A stretch of 44,486 bases of DNA from CAYVUV01 sp964455095. Its GTDB lineage: Bacteria; Desulfobacterota; Binatia; HRBIN30; CADEER01. Each line of letters begins with the position of its first letter. Position 1 is the first letter of the stretch. Location: the NCBI GenBank assembly GCA_964455095.1, contig CAYVUV010000120.1, forward strand, positions 1 to 44,486, read 5' to 3'. A program made the position numbers and the translations under genes. Shown piece after piece: positions 8,564 through 17,254 of the stretch. Below the pieces are notes generated by a model that saw only the letters and a program-made list of their open reading frames with translations, was not told the DNA's origin and searched no databases.

Positions 8564-9805
8564 TCACAGCACCCTCCACCATGGCGCCGCCAGTACGTCG
8601 GGAGCGAGCCATTCGAGTGTGCTGCCCGTGTGTAGCAGCAGGCCCGCGCGTGCCTTCTTGCCGTATTCGGTTCGGAAGGTGCGCAGATGCGTCACGTCGC
8701 CCAGCCGTGGGCGCGCGGTGCTTTTCACCTCGATGGGCAAGAGCTGCCCGCCCGCCTCGATGACGAAGTCCACCTCTTCGCCGATCGCCGTGCGCCAGTA
8801 GCCCAACTCCGCGCGATCGAGGCGCGCGTCGCGCCAGGCGAGGAGATCGCTGAGGACGAGGTTCTCGAGGTGCGGCCCGCTGGGCTCGTCGCCTTCCGAG
8901 AGATGCACGGCGACTCCCGTGTCCCCCCAGTAGAGCTTCGGCGATTTGATGAGGCGCTTGGTGCGATTCACGGCATAGGCCGGGAGCCGTACCAGAAGGT
9001 ATGAGGTCTCGAGCAAGTTCAGGTATCGGTGCACGCTCGGCTGGGGCAGTGCCACGTCGCGGCCCAGCTCCGTCTGGTTCACGAGCTGGCCGAGGCGCAG
9101 ACACGCCGCGCGCATCAGGCGGCGAAAGTCGGGCAACGCGGCGATCGAGGACAGGGCCTGCAGATCGCGTTCGAGGTAGGTGCGCACGTAGCCGTCGAAC
9201 CAGACCGCGCGCTCGCGGGCCGTTCGCATGTGGATCGCCGGGGTCGGGAAGCCGCCGCGTCGCGCCAGGGCACGCCAGTCCTCGGCTTCGCTGGAGTGCG
9301 CCGCGAGTAGCGTGAGCCAGTCTTCGTCACGGGCGGCGAGCAACTCCTCCCAGAGGCCGCAGCGTCCCAGTCCCAGCTGCTCGCGCCGCGTCATCGGCCA
9401 CAGGGTGAGATAGCTTGCGCGGCCGGCCAGTGACTCCGAGACCTGGTGCATCAGGAGCAGGTTGGCCGACCCGGTGAGCAAGAACTGGCCGGGCCGCCGC
9501 TGCCGGTCGATCGCGCGTTTCACGGCGCGCAGCAGATCGGGCTCGCGCTGCACCTCGTCGAGGGTCACTGGCTGGTCACCGCCGACGAGGACCCCCGGGT
9601 CGCGGCGCGCGGCATCCACCACATCGAGGTCGTCGAGTGAGAAGTAGCGCCGAGCGCCCGGTGCGAGGTCCTGCGCCAGGGTGCTCTTGCCCGTCTGCCG
9701 CGCCCCGGTGACCACCACGGCGGGCATGACCGCGAGGCGGTCCGCCAGGCTCTTTGCGACCAGCCGGGGGACAGTGGGTGCACTCACGGCGCGAATGATA
9801 ATCAT
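8564..9805 (-). CDS. AAA-fold ATPase with DUF4143 domain
   Basis: 413 residues if it starts at the ATG at 9805. A GTG at 9787 would give 407 and leaves a palindrome just upstream. Walker A is GARQTGKS (residues 34-41) and Walker B is VTLDEVQ near residue 80, followed by a sensor-like LLTGSANLLL. The C-terminal half (about 190-360) is the DUF4143 region: a winged-helix-like segment (NQTELGRDVALPQPSVHRYL), then a nuclease-like GEEVDFVIE...LPIEVKS core. This family is widespread, patchily distributed and of unknown cellular role. It shows no link to the glycan genes around it. Confidence 0.88.
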   Translation of the reverse strand: MIIIRAVSAPTVPRLVAKSLADRLAVMPAVVVTGARQTGKSTLAQDLAPGARRYFSLDDLDVVDAARRDPGVLVGGDQPVTLDEVQREPDLLRAVKRAIDRQRRPGQFLLTGSANLLLMHQVSESLAGRASYLTLWPMTRREQLGLGRCGLWEELLAARDEDWLTLLAAHSSEAEDWRALARRGGFPTPAIHMRTARERAVWFDGYVRTYLERDLQALSSIAALPDFRRLMRAACLRLGQLVNQTELGRDVALPQPSVHRYLNLLETSYLLVRLPAYAVNRTKRLIKSPKLYWGDTGVAVHLSEGDEPSGPHLENLVLSDLLAWRDARLDRAELGYWRTAIGEEVDFVIEAGGQLLPIEVKSTARPRLGDVTHLRTFRTEYGKKARAGLLLHTGSTLEWLAPDVLAAPWWRVL

Positions 9806-9807
9806 TC
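9793..9807. promoter_or_regulatory. Fur-box-like palindrome at the ATPase gene start
   Basis: GAATGATAATCATTC is a perfect palindrome around a central A. Its 13-base core AATGATAATCATT is identical to the centre of the classical 19-bp Fur operator. It overlaps the ATG at 9805 and would sit just upstream of the alternative GTG start at 9787. No iron gene is adjacent, so this may be chance. Confidence 0.35.
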
Positions 9808-9829
9808 ACGCGACGGATGATCAACCCGC

Positions 9830-12402
9830 CTAGCCCCGGACACGGGCGTTCGGCGTGAAGAGATCGGCATCGGATGGAAGCGCCAGTGGCGCATGAGAAT
9901 CTCGAGTCAACCGAATCCCCGGGCGAAGGCAACGGGGGTATGGCTCTTCATAGAGCGTGATGGACGGGAACGTCGTGGCCGTCCGCCGAGCGATGAGCTG
10001 GATCGGGACCGCATGGTTCCGGTGGGAAGCCTCGACCAGAAATCGTTCATGGAGGACCTGGTTGCCGTTGAGAATCGCTTCGAACGGCGATGCGGGGGCG
10101 CCGTCGATCTCTACCGCCACCGTGGTGCTCGCATCATGTGCGATCACCACTGCGCGGTCTTCGTTTTCCGGCAGCAGGGTCGTCTGGATCTGCAACTCAA
10201 CCTGAGGGAGATTCAGCCACGAGCGCAGGAGGTGTGCGCCGAGGGAGTCGGAAGCGAGGGGCGTTTCTCCAAGAGCCTGGCGAATGGTCTCCCTGGATGA
10301 CGGTGCGAAAATGGGAAGCGAGGGGGTGCCGGCCCAAAGGATTGCTTGCCCCCCGACCAACTTCGCGCTCACGGCCGTGAGGTCCGACTGATAGCCGCCC
10401 AGAAGATGCGGTCTACCGAGGGGTGCAACAACTTCCTGCCAGCCGGCGAAGCTGTGCGACATCTCCAGACAGTCTTCGATCAAAAGCACCCGGTCGCGCG
10501 GCGTGAGCGATCCCGTGGGGGGAAGATCCTGCTGCGCGAAGATGCTCGGGTTGAGCGTGAGGCCCGGCCAGGCGAACCCCCCGACGCGGGTAGCGATGTC
10601 ATCGGCGCGCAGAGATCGGCGCTCGAGCGCGTGGACCATCGAACCCTCCTCGCGCCAGGCTGGCAGCCCGGACAGTATTGGTGCGCGATGACCGAGTCCG
10701 TTTTGGATCAAGATCAAGGTGACAGCGGCGCAAACCAGGTTGGCGCGGGCGACGGGCGAGAAGCGGCGGGATGCGGTCGGACGAACCCACGTGAGCGGGG
10801 CGCGCAATGCGTGGATCCAGGCAATGGGCAGAATCAGAAGGAATGGAACCGTGTACTGCCATCTCCACGTCGGGATGCACAGGAACGCCGCGAGCGGCAA
10901 AACGAAAGCGCAGAGTAAGGTGCGGGCCACAGCGCGATCGGTCTGGGACGTGCCCCGTCCGAGCGCATCGATCCCGAGTATGAGGAGAGGAATGCCGATG
11001 AGCATCCAGGGCGGAACGACCATGCCTCCAAGAAGGGCTGGCTCTCTCCGGGCCATCCCGCGAGAGTCGCCTTGCCGAAGTCTCGGAAGCCGGACTCGAA
11101 ATTGTAGACGATCCACGGAGCGTAGAGCACGAGCCAAGCGGCACTGCCAGCAAGCCAGCCCCGGCGCGACAGCCGCCGGCGCGAGCCCAACGCCGTGAAC
11201 AAAAGGCTGGGAAGGAAGACGGCGGTGATCGCATGCAGTTGCGTGGCGGCGGCCAGGCTTGCTGCTGCCACGAAGAACGGGCGATCGCCGCCTCCGCGCG
11301 CGAGATACAGGAGGCCCCCGATGAATCCAATCATCGGCAACGGAACGAAGTTGACATGCGTGAGGTAGATGAATCCCCGCGCGAGGCTGGGGCAGAGGGC
11401 GAGGAACAGTCCGGCGAGATAGCCCCAGGGGTTGCCGTAGAGACGGTTGCCCAGCAACGCGGCGACCGCGGCCGCAATCGCGTGCGTCCCGAGAACCAGC
11501 CCGTAGGGAACGTCGAGATCGTGGCTGAGATACCGGCAGGCCGTCAGGATGACGAAGTACAGTGGGCCAAGGTGGAAACCACCAGAGCTCACTTGTTGAC
11601 CGGCAAGTGGACATCCAAGCCCCTGCGCACAGTGGTCGGCGAACAAGACGGGCAGCTCGTGCTCTTCGGTGATGGCGCGGAAGTTGATCGTAGTCCCGTA
11701 GCTGAACCAGATGGCAATGACGGCGATAGTGAGAAGGCCAATCGCCGTCGCCCATGGATGGCGCGACGATTTTTCTCCCTCCGCGCGCCGGCCGCGCCAG
11801 GGTGCGAGCAGTGGCGGAATCAGGAACAGCGCCAACGCAATGACCATATAGACTCGGTAGAGCCAGCCGCCCAAACCATCCAGCGCCACGTTGAGATACG
11901 GATTCGGCGAGTAAGCGTTCCAGTTGGCCGCCAGTGTTTCTCGATCTGCAGCAGCAGGGGGTCCGTCCGCCTGTTCCGGCTTCGCGCCCCCGCTCGACGC
12001 CCACTCGAAGTCGTTCTCTCGCGAGCGGATGAGCGTGACCAGGGCAGCGGTCAGGATATCTGGCGACGACTCGCTTTGGGGCGTGACGGCGAACTTTGCG
12101 GTCAGAACGGCCGCCCGCCCGGCTTTGCTCGGATGCGTGAGCTCGAAAGCGAACTCACCGTCCTTGCACGCATAGACCGCACGAACGGCGCTGTGTTCCA
12201 CATTGCCGGCGGAGAATCTGCACCCGCCAGGAAGCGCGGCCCCTTGCCCGAGCATGCCGGCTAGTAGCTGCTCCTGCCCGGCTGGAATCGTGGGTTCGCC
12301 GGCCGCGCAGACTTTGTCGACCCCGACCATCCACACGCCAAGGAGGAGCACGCACAACAGTGCGCCGCACCCACGGGGGGACCTACCCGTCGCCTCAGTC
12401 AT
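9830..12402 (-). pseudogene. frameshifted GT-C-type glycosyltransferase with PGxE N-terminal domain
   Basis: One gene split over two frames. From the ATG at 12402 the protein has a signal peptide (GALLCVLLLGVWMVGV...CAAG) and the shared periplasmic domain (IPAGQEQLLAGML, then LPGGCRF and AKFAV). A multi-pass membrane region with a GGFHLGPLYF motif follows, as in the gene at 17255. Homology then leaves this frame near ESQPFLEA and resumes in another frame at GGMVVPPWMLIG, around 11015-11075, equivalent to a single missing base. The first frame runs on uselessly to 10834. The second continues through more membrane segments and the soluble C-terminal domain ending ITLYEEPYP, as in the 2573 protein. 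Repaired length is about 857 residues. The frame is otherwise intact, so this is either a very recent mutation or an assembly error. Confidence 0.8.
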
Positions 12403-12424
12403 GTCGAGCGGACACAATGACCGC

Positions 12425-12736
12425 ATGCGGAAATGCCTTCGATGGTTGGCAGTGGCACTGGCGGTCAGCGTGGCCGCCTGTGGCGATGGCGTGTTCATCG
12501 TCAGCTTCAACTCGGGCGTGATCCTCGGCCCGCCGCGTTGTCAGGGAACCGGAGGCGAGTTCAACATGCAAACTCCAGAGGGCCTGACGCTGCTCGTGGT
12601 CATAACCAGTGATACCGACATCATCGTCGCGGGCTTTGGCGGCACCTGCGGAGATCTCTTCGCGGACGCGTCCGTCCAGGTCTCCGGCCGCGAGAATGAT
12701 GATCGCATCGTCGCGAGTTCTATCACCGTCGAGTGA
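12425..12736 (+). CDS. small lipoprotein, paralogue of the one at 15915
   Basis: 103 residues. Residues 1-18 are a lipoprotein signal peptide and SVAAC ends in lipobox Cys C19, followed by GDG. The mature 84 residues look beta-rich (FIVSFNSGVILGPP, LLVVITSD, DASVQVSG) with two cysteines, C39 and C75, that could form a disulfide. My hand alignment with the protein at 15915 gives 78 of 103 identical residues and no gaps. The gene starts only 22 bases from the divergent GT-C gene at 12402, and an SGNH gene follows 66 bases after its stop. I recognise no family. It is probably exported and attached to a membrane. Confidence 0.75.
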   Translation: MRKCLRWLAVALAVSVAACGDGVFIVSFNSGVILGPPRCQGTGGEFNMQTPEGLTLLVVITSDTDIIVAGFGGTCGDLFADASVQVSGRENDDRIVASSITVE

Positions 12737-12746
12737 AAGCTGCATG

Positions 12747-12765
12747 GCCCGGGTAGCGACCGGGC
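12747..12765 (+). terminator. GC hairpin after lipoprotein gene
   Basis: GCCCGG and CCGGGC pair across a seven-base loop, ten bases after the lipoprotein stop. No run of T follows, so terminator function is weakly supported. A TTGACA hexamer directly follows (12766-12771) and could be the -35 of the next gene, but no good -10 is seen. Confidence 0.3.
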
Positions 12766-12802
12766 TTGACATGTACGAGGTATCGACGGATCGCTGCAGG
12801 GA

Positions 12803-14128
12803 GTGGCCTTGAACCCTTCCCTCCTGGCTGGCTCGATGCCGGCACCGGCGTCGGCGGAGGCCACTGCCGCGGTGGCCATCGCGATGCTCGTTGGTCCTCT
12901 GTGCGCCGGGTGGCTTGCGGGGGCTCTTCGACGCCGCATCGGCGGCGCGCCTGGGCATGCCGAGACCTGGATGACCGTTCCCGTCGCGGCGATCACGGCT
13001 GAGCTACTGGGAGTGCTGGCGCTTCGCCTGGGCGCCTGGGACGCCCTGCTTGCGGGCCTACTGGCCGGGGCCGGGTTCGCAGTAGGGGCCGCGGCTGCCA
13101 CCGCCTTCGGTGGGCTCGCGGATCTCGCCATGGGAACCGCCGGCGTCCTCGTCGGAGTCTTTCTACTGGAGCTCGTCGCCCGCGGGCTCCTTGCGCTGCC
13201 TCCCGCCACCGATGCCCCGCGACACGGTGCGATCCTCATGCCCCGCAACAGTTTCGACGCCTGCTCCCTGCTCGTCAGCGGCGTGCGCATCGCCGAGTCG
13301 GAGGAACGGCTGGCGCGCACTGGCGAAGTTGCGGTCTTGCACGTGGGCGACTCGATGGTCTTCGGGCAGTCCGTCGAGCCGGCCCAGGCATTTCCCGCCC
13401 TCCTCGACGCTCGCGCCGATGGGATGGCCCACCTGAATGCTGGCGTCATCGGCGTGAGCATCGACTACGAGTTGCTCTATCTTCGTCAGTGGCTCGAGCG
13501 GATACCCGTGCGGTTCGTGGTCCTCTACCTCTTTAGCGGCAACGACCTGATGGAGATCGATCAAAACATGCCGTGCTGCTCGAGTGGTCCGCTCCTGCGC
13601 TACGAAGACGGTCGGGTGTTGCCGCGCTGCCCGGAGTTGCAGGCCGAGCAGGGAATACTCACACGCGTGCGCCATGCGCCCCTTCCCTACGCCCTGCGCG
13701 CTGCCACTCGGTCTTCTTCGCTGGCGCGCTACCTGACGGCGCTCTTCAATAGCCGCGGTTCGAGCAGCACGACCTCCGGTGACAAGGCCGCGCGCTTTCG
13801 GGAGATCCTGCAGGCCGTGCGCGACGAGCTCGACGGGCGTCAGATCCCGCTGCGGGTGGTGGTCCTCCCCTTGCGCCAAGCGTTGTCCTCTCCGAATCCG
13901 CACGAGACCGACGCCTACCGCGATCACCGGCTGATGCTGGAACAGTGCGCATCTCTCGGGATCCCAGCCTATGACGCCTGGGCGTTGTTCGAGCGCCTGG
14001 GGCGCGAGGCCACCACCGATCGGCTATTCGCCAACCAAATGGAGAACGACGTGCACCTCAGCCCCGAGGGGCATCGCCGCCTCGCTGAGTGGCTCTTAGG
14101 AGAGATCCCGGAGCTCGGCGCGGGTTGA
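12803..14128 (+). CDS. membrane-anchored SGNH hydrolase (copy 2)
   Basis: 441 residues from a GTG; an ATG at 12836 is an alternative. Three to four hydrophobic segments occupy residues 21-133, then the SGNH domain: VGDSMVFG with S184, a glycine block GVIGVS, an FSGND block with Asn, and the dyad D416-V-H418 in NDVHLSPEGH. Between them a CC pair (IDQNMPCCSSGPLL) matches IDRAYSCCAMGPLL in the SGNH protein at 32098. These two are therefore closer paralogues than the other three. It probably acts on an acyl ester of a surface glycan. It follows the small lipoprotein gene and may be cotranscribed with it. Confidence 0.82.
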   Translation: MALNPSLLAGSMPAPASAEATAAVAIAMLVGPLCAGWLAGALRRRIGGAPGHAETWMTVPVAAITAELLGVLALRLGAWDALLAGLLAGAGFAVGAAAATAFGGLADLAMGTAGVLVGVFLLELVARGLLALPPATDAPRHGAILMPRNSFDACSLLVSGVRIAESEERLARTGEVAVLHVGDSMVFGQSVEPAQAFPALLDARADGMAHLNAGVIGVSIDYELLYLRQWLERIPVRFVVLYLFSGNDLMEIDQNMPCCSSGPLLRYEDGRVLPRCPELQAEQGILTRVRHAPLPYALRAATRSSSLARYLTALFNSRGSSSTTSGDKAARFREILQAVRDELDGRQIPLRVVVLPLRQALSSPNPHETDAYRDHRLMLEQCASLGIPAYDAWALFERLGREATTDRLFANQMENDVHLSPEGHRRLAEWLLGEIPELGAG

Positions 14129-14289
14129 TCGACGTCAATGTATTCTTGCCAGCTGAAGTAATTGTGGCTGATCAGGTGACGCTCAAGTACACCGCGCGGT
14201 GCAGTGGACCGCCGGCGCAGCGGCAGCTTGCCTTCCCGCAACGCGCCGAACGCCCGACCAGGTCGACGCCTTCGGCACGGGCTCCCCGC

Positions 14290-15747
14290 TCAGCGACAAC
14301 CGCGCAGTGATGCGGCGACCGCGCGCACCAGCTCGTCGATACCGGCGGCGCGGTCGCCATTGACGTCGATCTTCGCGCAGGCGTCGATCGAGATCCGACC
14401 GAGGCCGATTGCGACGCCGCGCACCAGCTCGCTGACTGCAACCGCGCCGTCCTCGTTGCAGTCGCCGACACACGGTCCGAGCACGGGGCGTTCGGTAGGG
14501 GTCCGCGACGCAACCGCAGTGGCGGTTCTGGTCACAGTCGGCGTGCGCGGTGCCGTCGACGTCGCGGTCGGGGTCTGGGTCGGGGCCGGAACGCAGCCCC
14601 CACTGACCTCTGCGACGGCGAGGCCGACCGGACCGCCGCCGACAGCGACCGTCGCCGCGACGAGTTGTGTGCGCGAGTCGATCACCGACAGCGTGGCGGT
14701 GTGGTAGTCGAGCGCGTACACCTCGCTGCCATCCGCCGACACGGCCACGCCGGTGGCAAAACAACGGGCGGCTTCCGGGCATGTGCCGCCGATGCAGCGG
14801 AGCGGATCGTACGGTTCGCACTCGGTGGTGTCGACGGCGCCGCGCACGGCGCGGGTGGCGGGGTCGAGCAACTCCACGGTGCCGCGGCAGAACAGCAGAG
14901 CGCCGTTGTACTCACACGCGACCGTGGTTGCGTACACGGTCTGGCTGTCCGGCGCTGCCGCCAGGTCGAAGACCTGCAACTCGTCGAACGGGGTGCTCTG
15001 CGACGTCCCGGCGCCGTCGAACACGCGGACCTTGAGGCGCAACCAATCGGATGCGAGCACCAGCGACCCATTCGGCAGCGCCGCGACGCTCCCCGGCAAA
15101 GGGCCCGGCGGTTGCGCATCGCCGAACAGGGCGAGGTTGCCGAAATCGAGCAAGAGCAGCGCAAAGTCGTTGATCGCCGTATCGATCACGAACAGTCGGA
15201 TCTGGTATTGAATCCCGACTTTCCGCGCACTGACGACGAAGGCGTATCGATCATCCGGACCGACGGCGACGCCGTTGAGACCGCAGCGATCGGCGGGAGA
15301 GCAACTGCCGGGCGGAATACGGATCACGGTCTCGGTCGACTGCCGCAACGGGTCGATCACCAGGATCGAGTCCGACACGTGATGCGCCACGTACACCGCG
15401 GCGCCGTTGCGCCGCACGGCGACGCCGCTCGGAGCGTCCTCCGTATCGATCGTCGCTACGACCGCATTGCGCGCGGTCGAAACCACCGAGACCGTATCGG
15501 CGAGAAAATTGGTCACGTAGGCGAACGCCCCATCCGGAGTGACGGCGACGTCCACCGGGCCGTTGCCGACCCGCACCCGGTCGACGACACGCCGCTCGGC
15601 GAGATCGACGACCGCGAGCTCGCCGCTGTCGTAGTCGGTCACGTAGGCGCAGCTCGCCGCCGCGGCCGGATCAACCGCGGCGGGGCCGCACGCCAGGAGA
15701 AACGACAGCACGCCCAAGACCGAGAGGTGGCTGCTGACATCGGGCAT
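14290..15747 (-). CDS. YVTN beta-propeller lipoprotein with dockerin-like C-terminus
   Basis: 485 residues from the ATG at 15747, chosen because it gives a lipoprotein signal (LGVLSFLLAC, lipobox Cys C20). The body is a series of roughly 40-residue beta-propeller blades of the YVTN/SMP-30-like type (AYVTDYDSGELAVVDL, AYVTNFLADTVSVV, VYVAHHVSDSILVI and others). A Thr/Pro-rich linker (near residues 395-425) leads to a pair of EF-hand-like calcium loops, GDCNEDGAVAVSELV and DVNGDRAAGIDELV, resembling type I dockerin repeats. Such endings recur on exported proteins of uncultured Deltaproteobacteria-like lineages. It is probably a surface-exposed binding or structural protein. It is divergent from the lipoprotein gene at 15915. 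Confidence 0.82.
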   Translation of the reverse strand: MPDVSSHLSVLGVLSFLLACGPAAVDPAAAASCAYVTDYDSGELAVVDLAERRVVDRVRVGNGPVDVAVTPDGAFAYVTNFLADTVSVVSTARNAVVATIDTEDAPSGVAVRRNGAAVYVAHHVSDSILVIDPLRQSTETVIRIPPGSCSPADRCGLNGVAVGPDDRYAFVVSARKVGIQYQIRLFVIDTAINDFALLLLDFGNLALFGDAQPPGPLPGSVAALPNGSLVLASDWLRLKVRVFDGAGTSQSTPFDELQVFDLAAAPDSQTVYATTVACEYNGALLFCRGTVELLDPATRAVRGAVDTTECEPYDPLRCIGGTCPEAARCFATGVAVSADGSEVYALDYHTATLSVIDSRTQLVAATVAVGGGPVGLAVAEVSGGCVPAPTQTPTATSTAPRTPTVTRTATAVASRTPTERPVLGPCVGDCNEDGAVAVSELVRGVAIGLGRISIDACAKIDVNGDRAAGIDELVRAVAASLRGCR

Positions 15748-15914
15748 CCCCGCGCGCCCGCTCGCTTGATTCTGTAGCATGAGCACCAGCTCGACTACGT
15801 GAACGGCAGAGGCCCTCCGCATAACGCATGGCGCGCGGTGCCCGCAAGCGCGTTCGCGCCCATGGGACTCGCGTGACAGTCGCTTCAGACACCTCGAAAG
15901 GGCACAATGACGGC

Positions 15915-16226
15915 ATGCGGAAGCGCCTCCGACAGTTGGCCCTGGCGCTGGCGGTCAGCGGCGCCGCCTGTGGCGACGCCACCTTCATCGTCAGCTTCAA
16001 CTCGGGCGTGATCCTCGGCCCGCCGCATTGTCAGGGGTCCGGCGGGGACTTCCAACTGCAAACGCAAGAGGGCCTGACGATACTGGTGGTGATCACCAGC
16101 GACACGAGCATCTTCATCGCCGGCAGCAGCGCCACCTGCGTGGATCTCTTCGCCAACGCGTCGGTTCAGGTGTCCGGTCGCGACGACGACGATCGCTTCG
16201 TCGCCAGCTCCGTTACCGTCGAGTGA
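15915..16226 (+). CDS. small lipoprotein, paralogue of the one at 12425
   Basis: 103 residues with the same architecture as the protein at 12425: signal peptide ending SGAAC (C19), then FIVSFNSGVILGPP, C39 and C75, ending SSVTVE. About 35 bases upstream of the start are also similar (CACAATGACNGCATGCGGAA and the preceding CTCGA block), so a DNA segment of about 340 bases was duplicated, not only the coding part. No further homologous gene flanks this copy: its right neighbour is a convergent GT2 gene 38 bases away. No family is recognised. The conservation of cysteines and strands argues that both copies make functional exported proteins. Confidence 0.75.
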   Translation: MRKRLRQLALALAVSGAACGDATFIVSFNSGVILGPPHCQGSGGDFQLQTQEGLTILVVITSDTSIFIAGSSATCVDLFANASVQVSGRDDDDRFVASSVTVE

Positions 16227-16264
16227 GGGCGGCAAGGGCCGGGCGTCGGTGCGGATCGAAGGCG

Positions 16265-17104
16265 TCACTTGGCGGCTGGCGGTGCGTATCCTCGCGCCAG
16301 TCGCCGGGCGGCGATGCGGCCGAGCCAGTAGAGCGCGACCGGGATGTCCTGGAAGATCTTCACCGTCGTCTTCTCCGAGCGCAGCGCGAACGTCACCGGA
16401 AGCTCCGCGTGCCGGAGTCCGTGCTCTTTGGCGCTGAGGAAGAGCTCGACGTCGAAGAGGAACCCCGGGCAGATCAACTGCGGCAGCGCCGCGGCGGCAA
16501 ACGGGCGCGACATGGCCTTGATCCCGCATTGGGTGTCGCGGGTGGACAGGCCGAGCGCGTAGCGCACGGCGCGGTTGCAGGCGAGACTGATGCGGTGGCG
16601 TCGGTAGACGAGCGGCAGCAGCGAGATCGGTACCTGGAAGACGCTCTCCGTCAGCCGGCGGTTGCCGGTGACGAAGTGCACGCCGTCGCGCAGCAGCGCC
16701 GCCGCGCCGTCGAAGAACGAGAGATCGTACGGCAGGTCGACGTCGGTGAAGAAGATGAAACGCCCGCGCGCCGCCATACCGCCCGCTCGCACCGCCGCGC
16801 CTTTTCCATAGGGACCGGCACTGGGAAGGGGCATGACCCTCACTTCTGGAAACGGCGCCCCGATCTCCTCCGCGGCGCGGATGGTGGCGGCCAGCACACC
16901 GTCGTCGGTACCGTTCGGAACGACCAGGATCTCGAAACGACCGGGGTAGCGCGCCGCGAGAAAGCGATGCACCTCGACGATCGAGCGCTCCGCCCCTTCG
17001 TTCGTGTCGTGCGCGGGGATGACGAACGAGACCTCGAGCGTCGGCTCCGGCAAGGCGGTGGGTTCGCCGGGGGCGAGCGAGCGCAATGACGATCGAGCGC
17101 TCAC
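16265..17104 (-). CDS. GT2 glycosyltransferase, dolichyl-phosphate-sugar synthase-like
   Basis: 279 residues, GTG start. GT-A fold of family 2: VSFVIPAHDTNEG at the nucleotide-binding start, a VVPNGTDDG block, then the metal-binding FFTDVDLPYD (D121, D123) and a QCGIKAM segment typical of dolichol/polyprenyl-phosphate glucosyl- or mannosyltransferases. No long C-terminal membrane segments are evident. Such enzymes make polyprenyl-phosphate-linked sugars in the cytosol, the donors used by GT-C enzymes. The GT-C gene 150 bases upstream on the same strand is therefore a plausible partner. The two are separated by a palindromic repeat that may lower cotranscription. Confidence 0.85.
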   Translation of the reverse strand: MSARSSLRSLAPGEPTALPEPTLEVSFVIPAHDTNEGAERSIVEVHRFLAARYPGRFEILVVPNGTDDGVLAATIRAAEEIGAPFPEVRVMPLPSAGPYGKGAAVRAGGMAARGRFIFFTDVDLPYDLSFFDGAAALLRDGVHFVTGNRRLTESVFQVPISLLPLVYRRHRISLACNRAVRYALGLSTRDTQCGIKAMSRPFAAAALPQLICPGFLFDVELFLSAKEHGLRHAELPVTFALRSEKTTVKIFQDIPVALYWLGRIAARRLARGYAPPAAK

Positions 17105-17148
17105 GGCCGCGGCGCTCCTGAGTGTTGAATGCGGATCGGATCTGGCTT

Positions 17149-17239
17149 CCCCCTTTGGCAGAGGGGGATTAGGGGGGATTTTCCGAATGATCCGAGGTCA
17201 AAAATCCCCCCTAACCCCCCTTTGCCAAAGGGGGGGATT
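17149..17239. repeat. large palindromic element (CCCCCTTTG...CAAAGGGGG)
   Basis: Two arms, 17149-17180 and 17202-17239, are near-perfect inverted copies (CCCCCTTTGGCAGAGGGGGATTAGGGGGGATT against its complement). Each arm also folds on itself. This family differs from the GGGAGAGG family. It sits between the GT-C and GT2 genes and is probably a small non-autonomous mobile or REP-like element. Confidence 0.8.
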
Positions 17240-17254
17240 CGGAGCCCCCAGACT

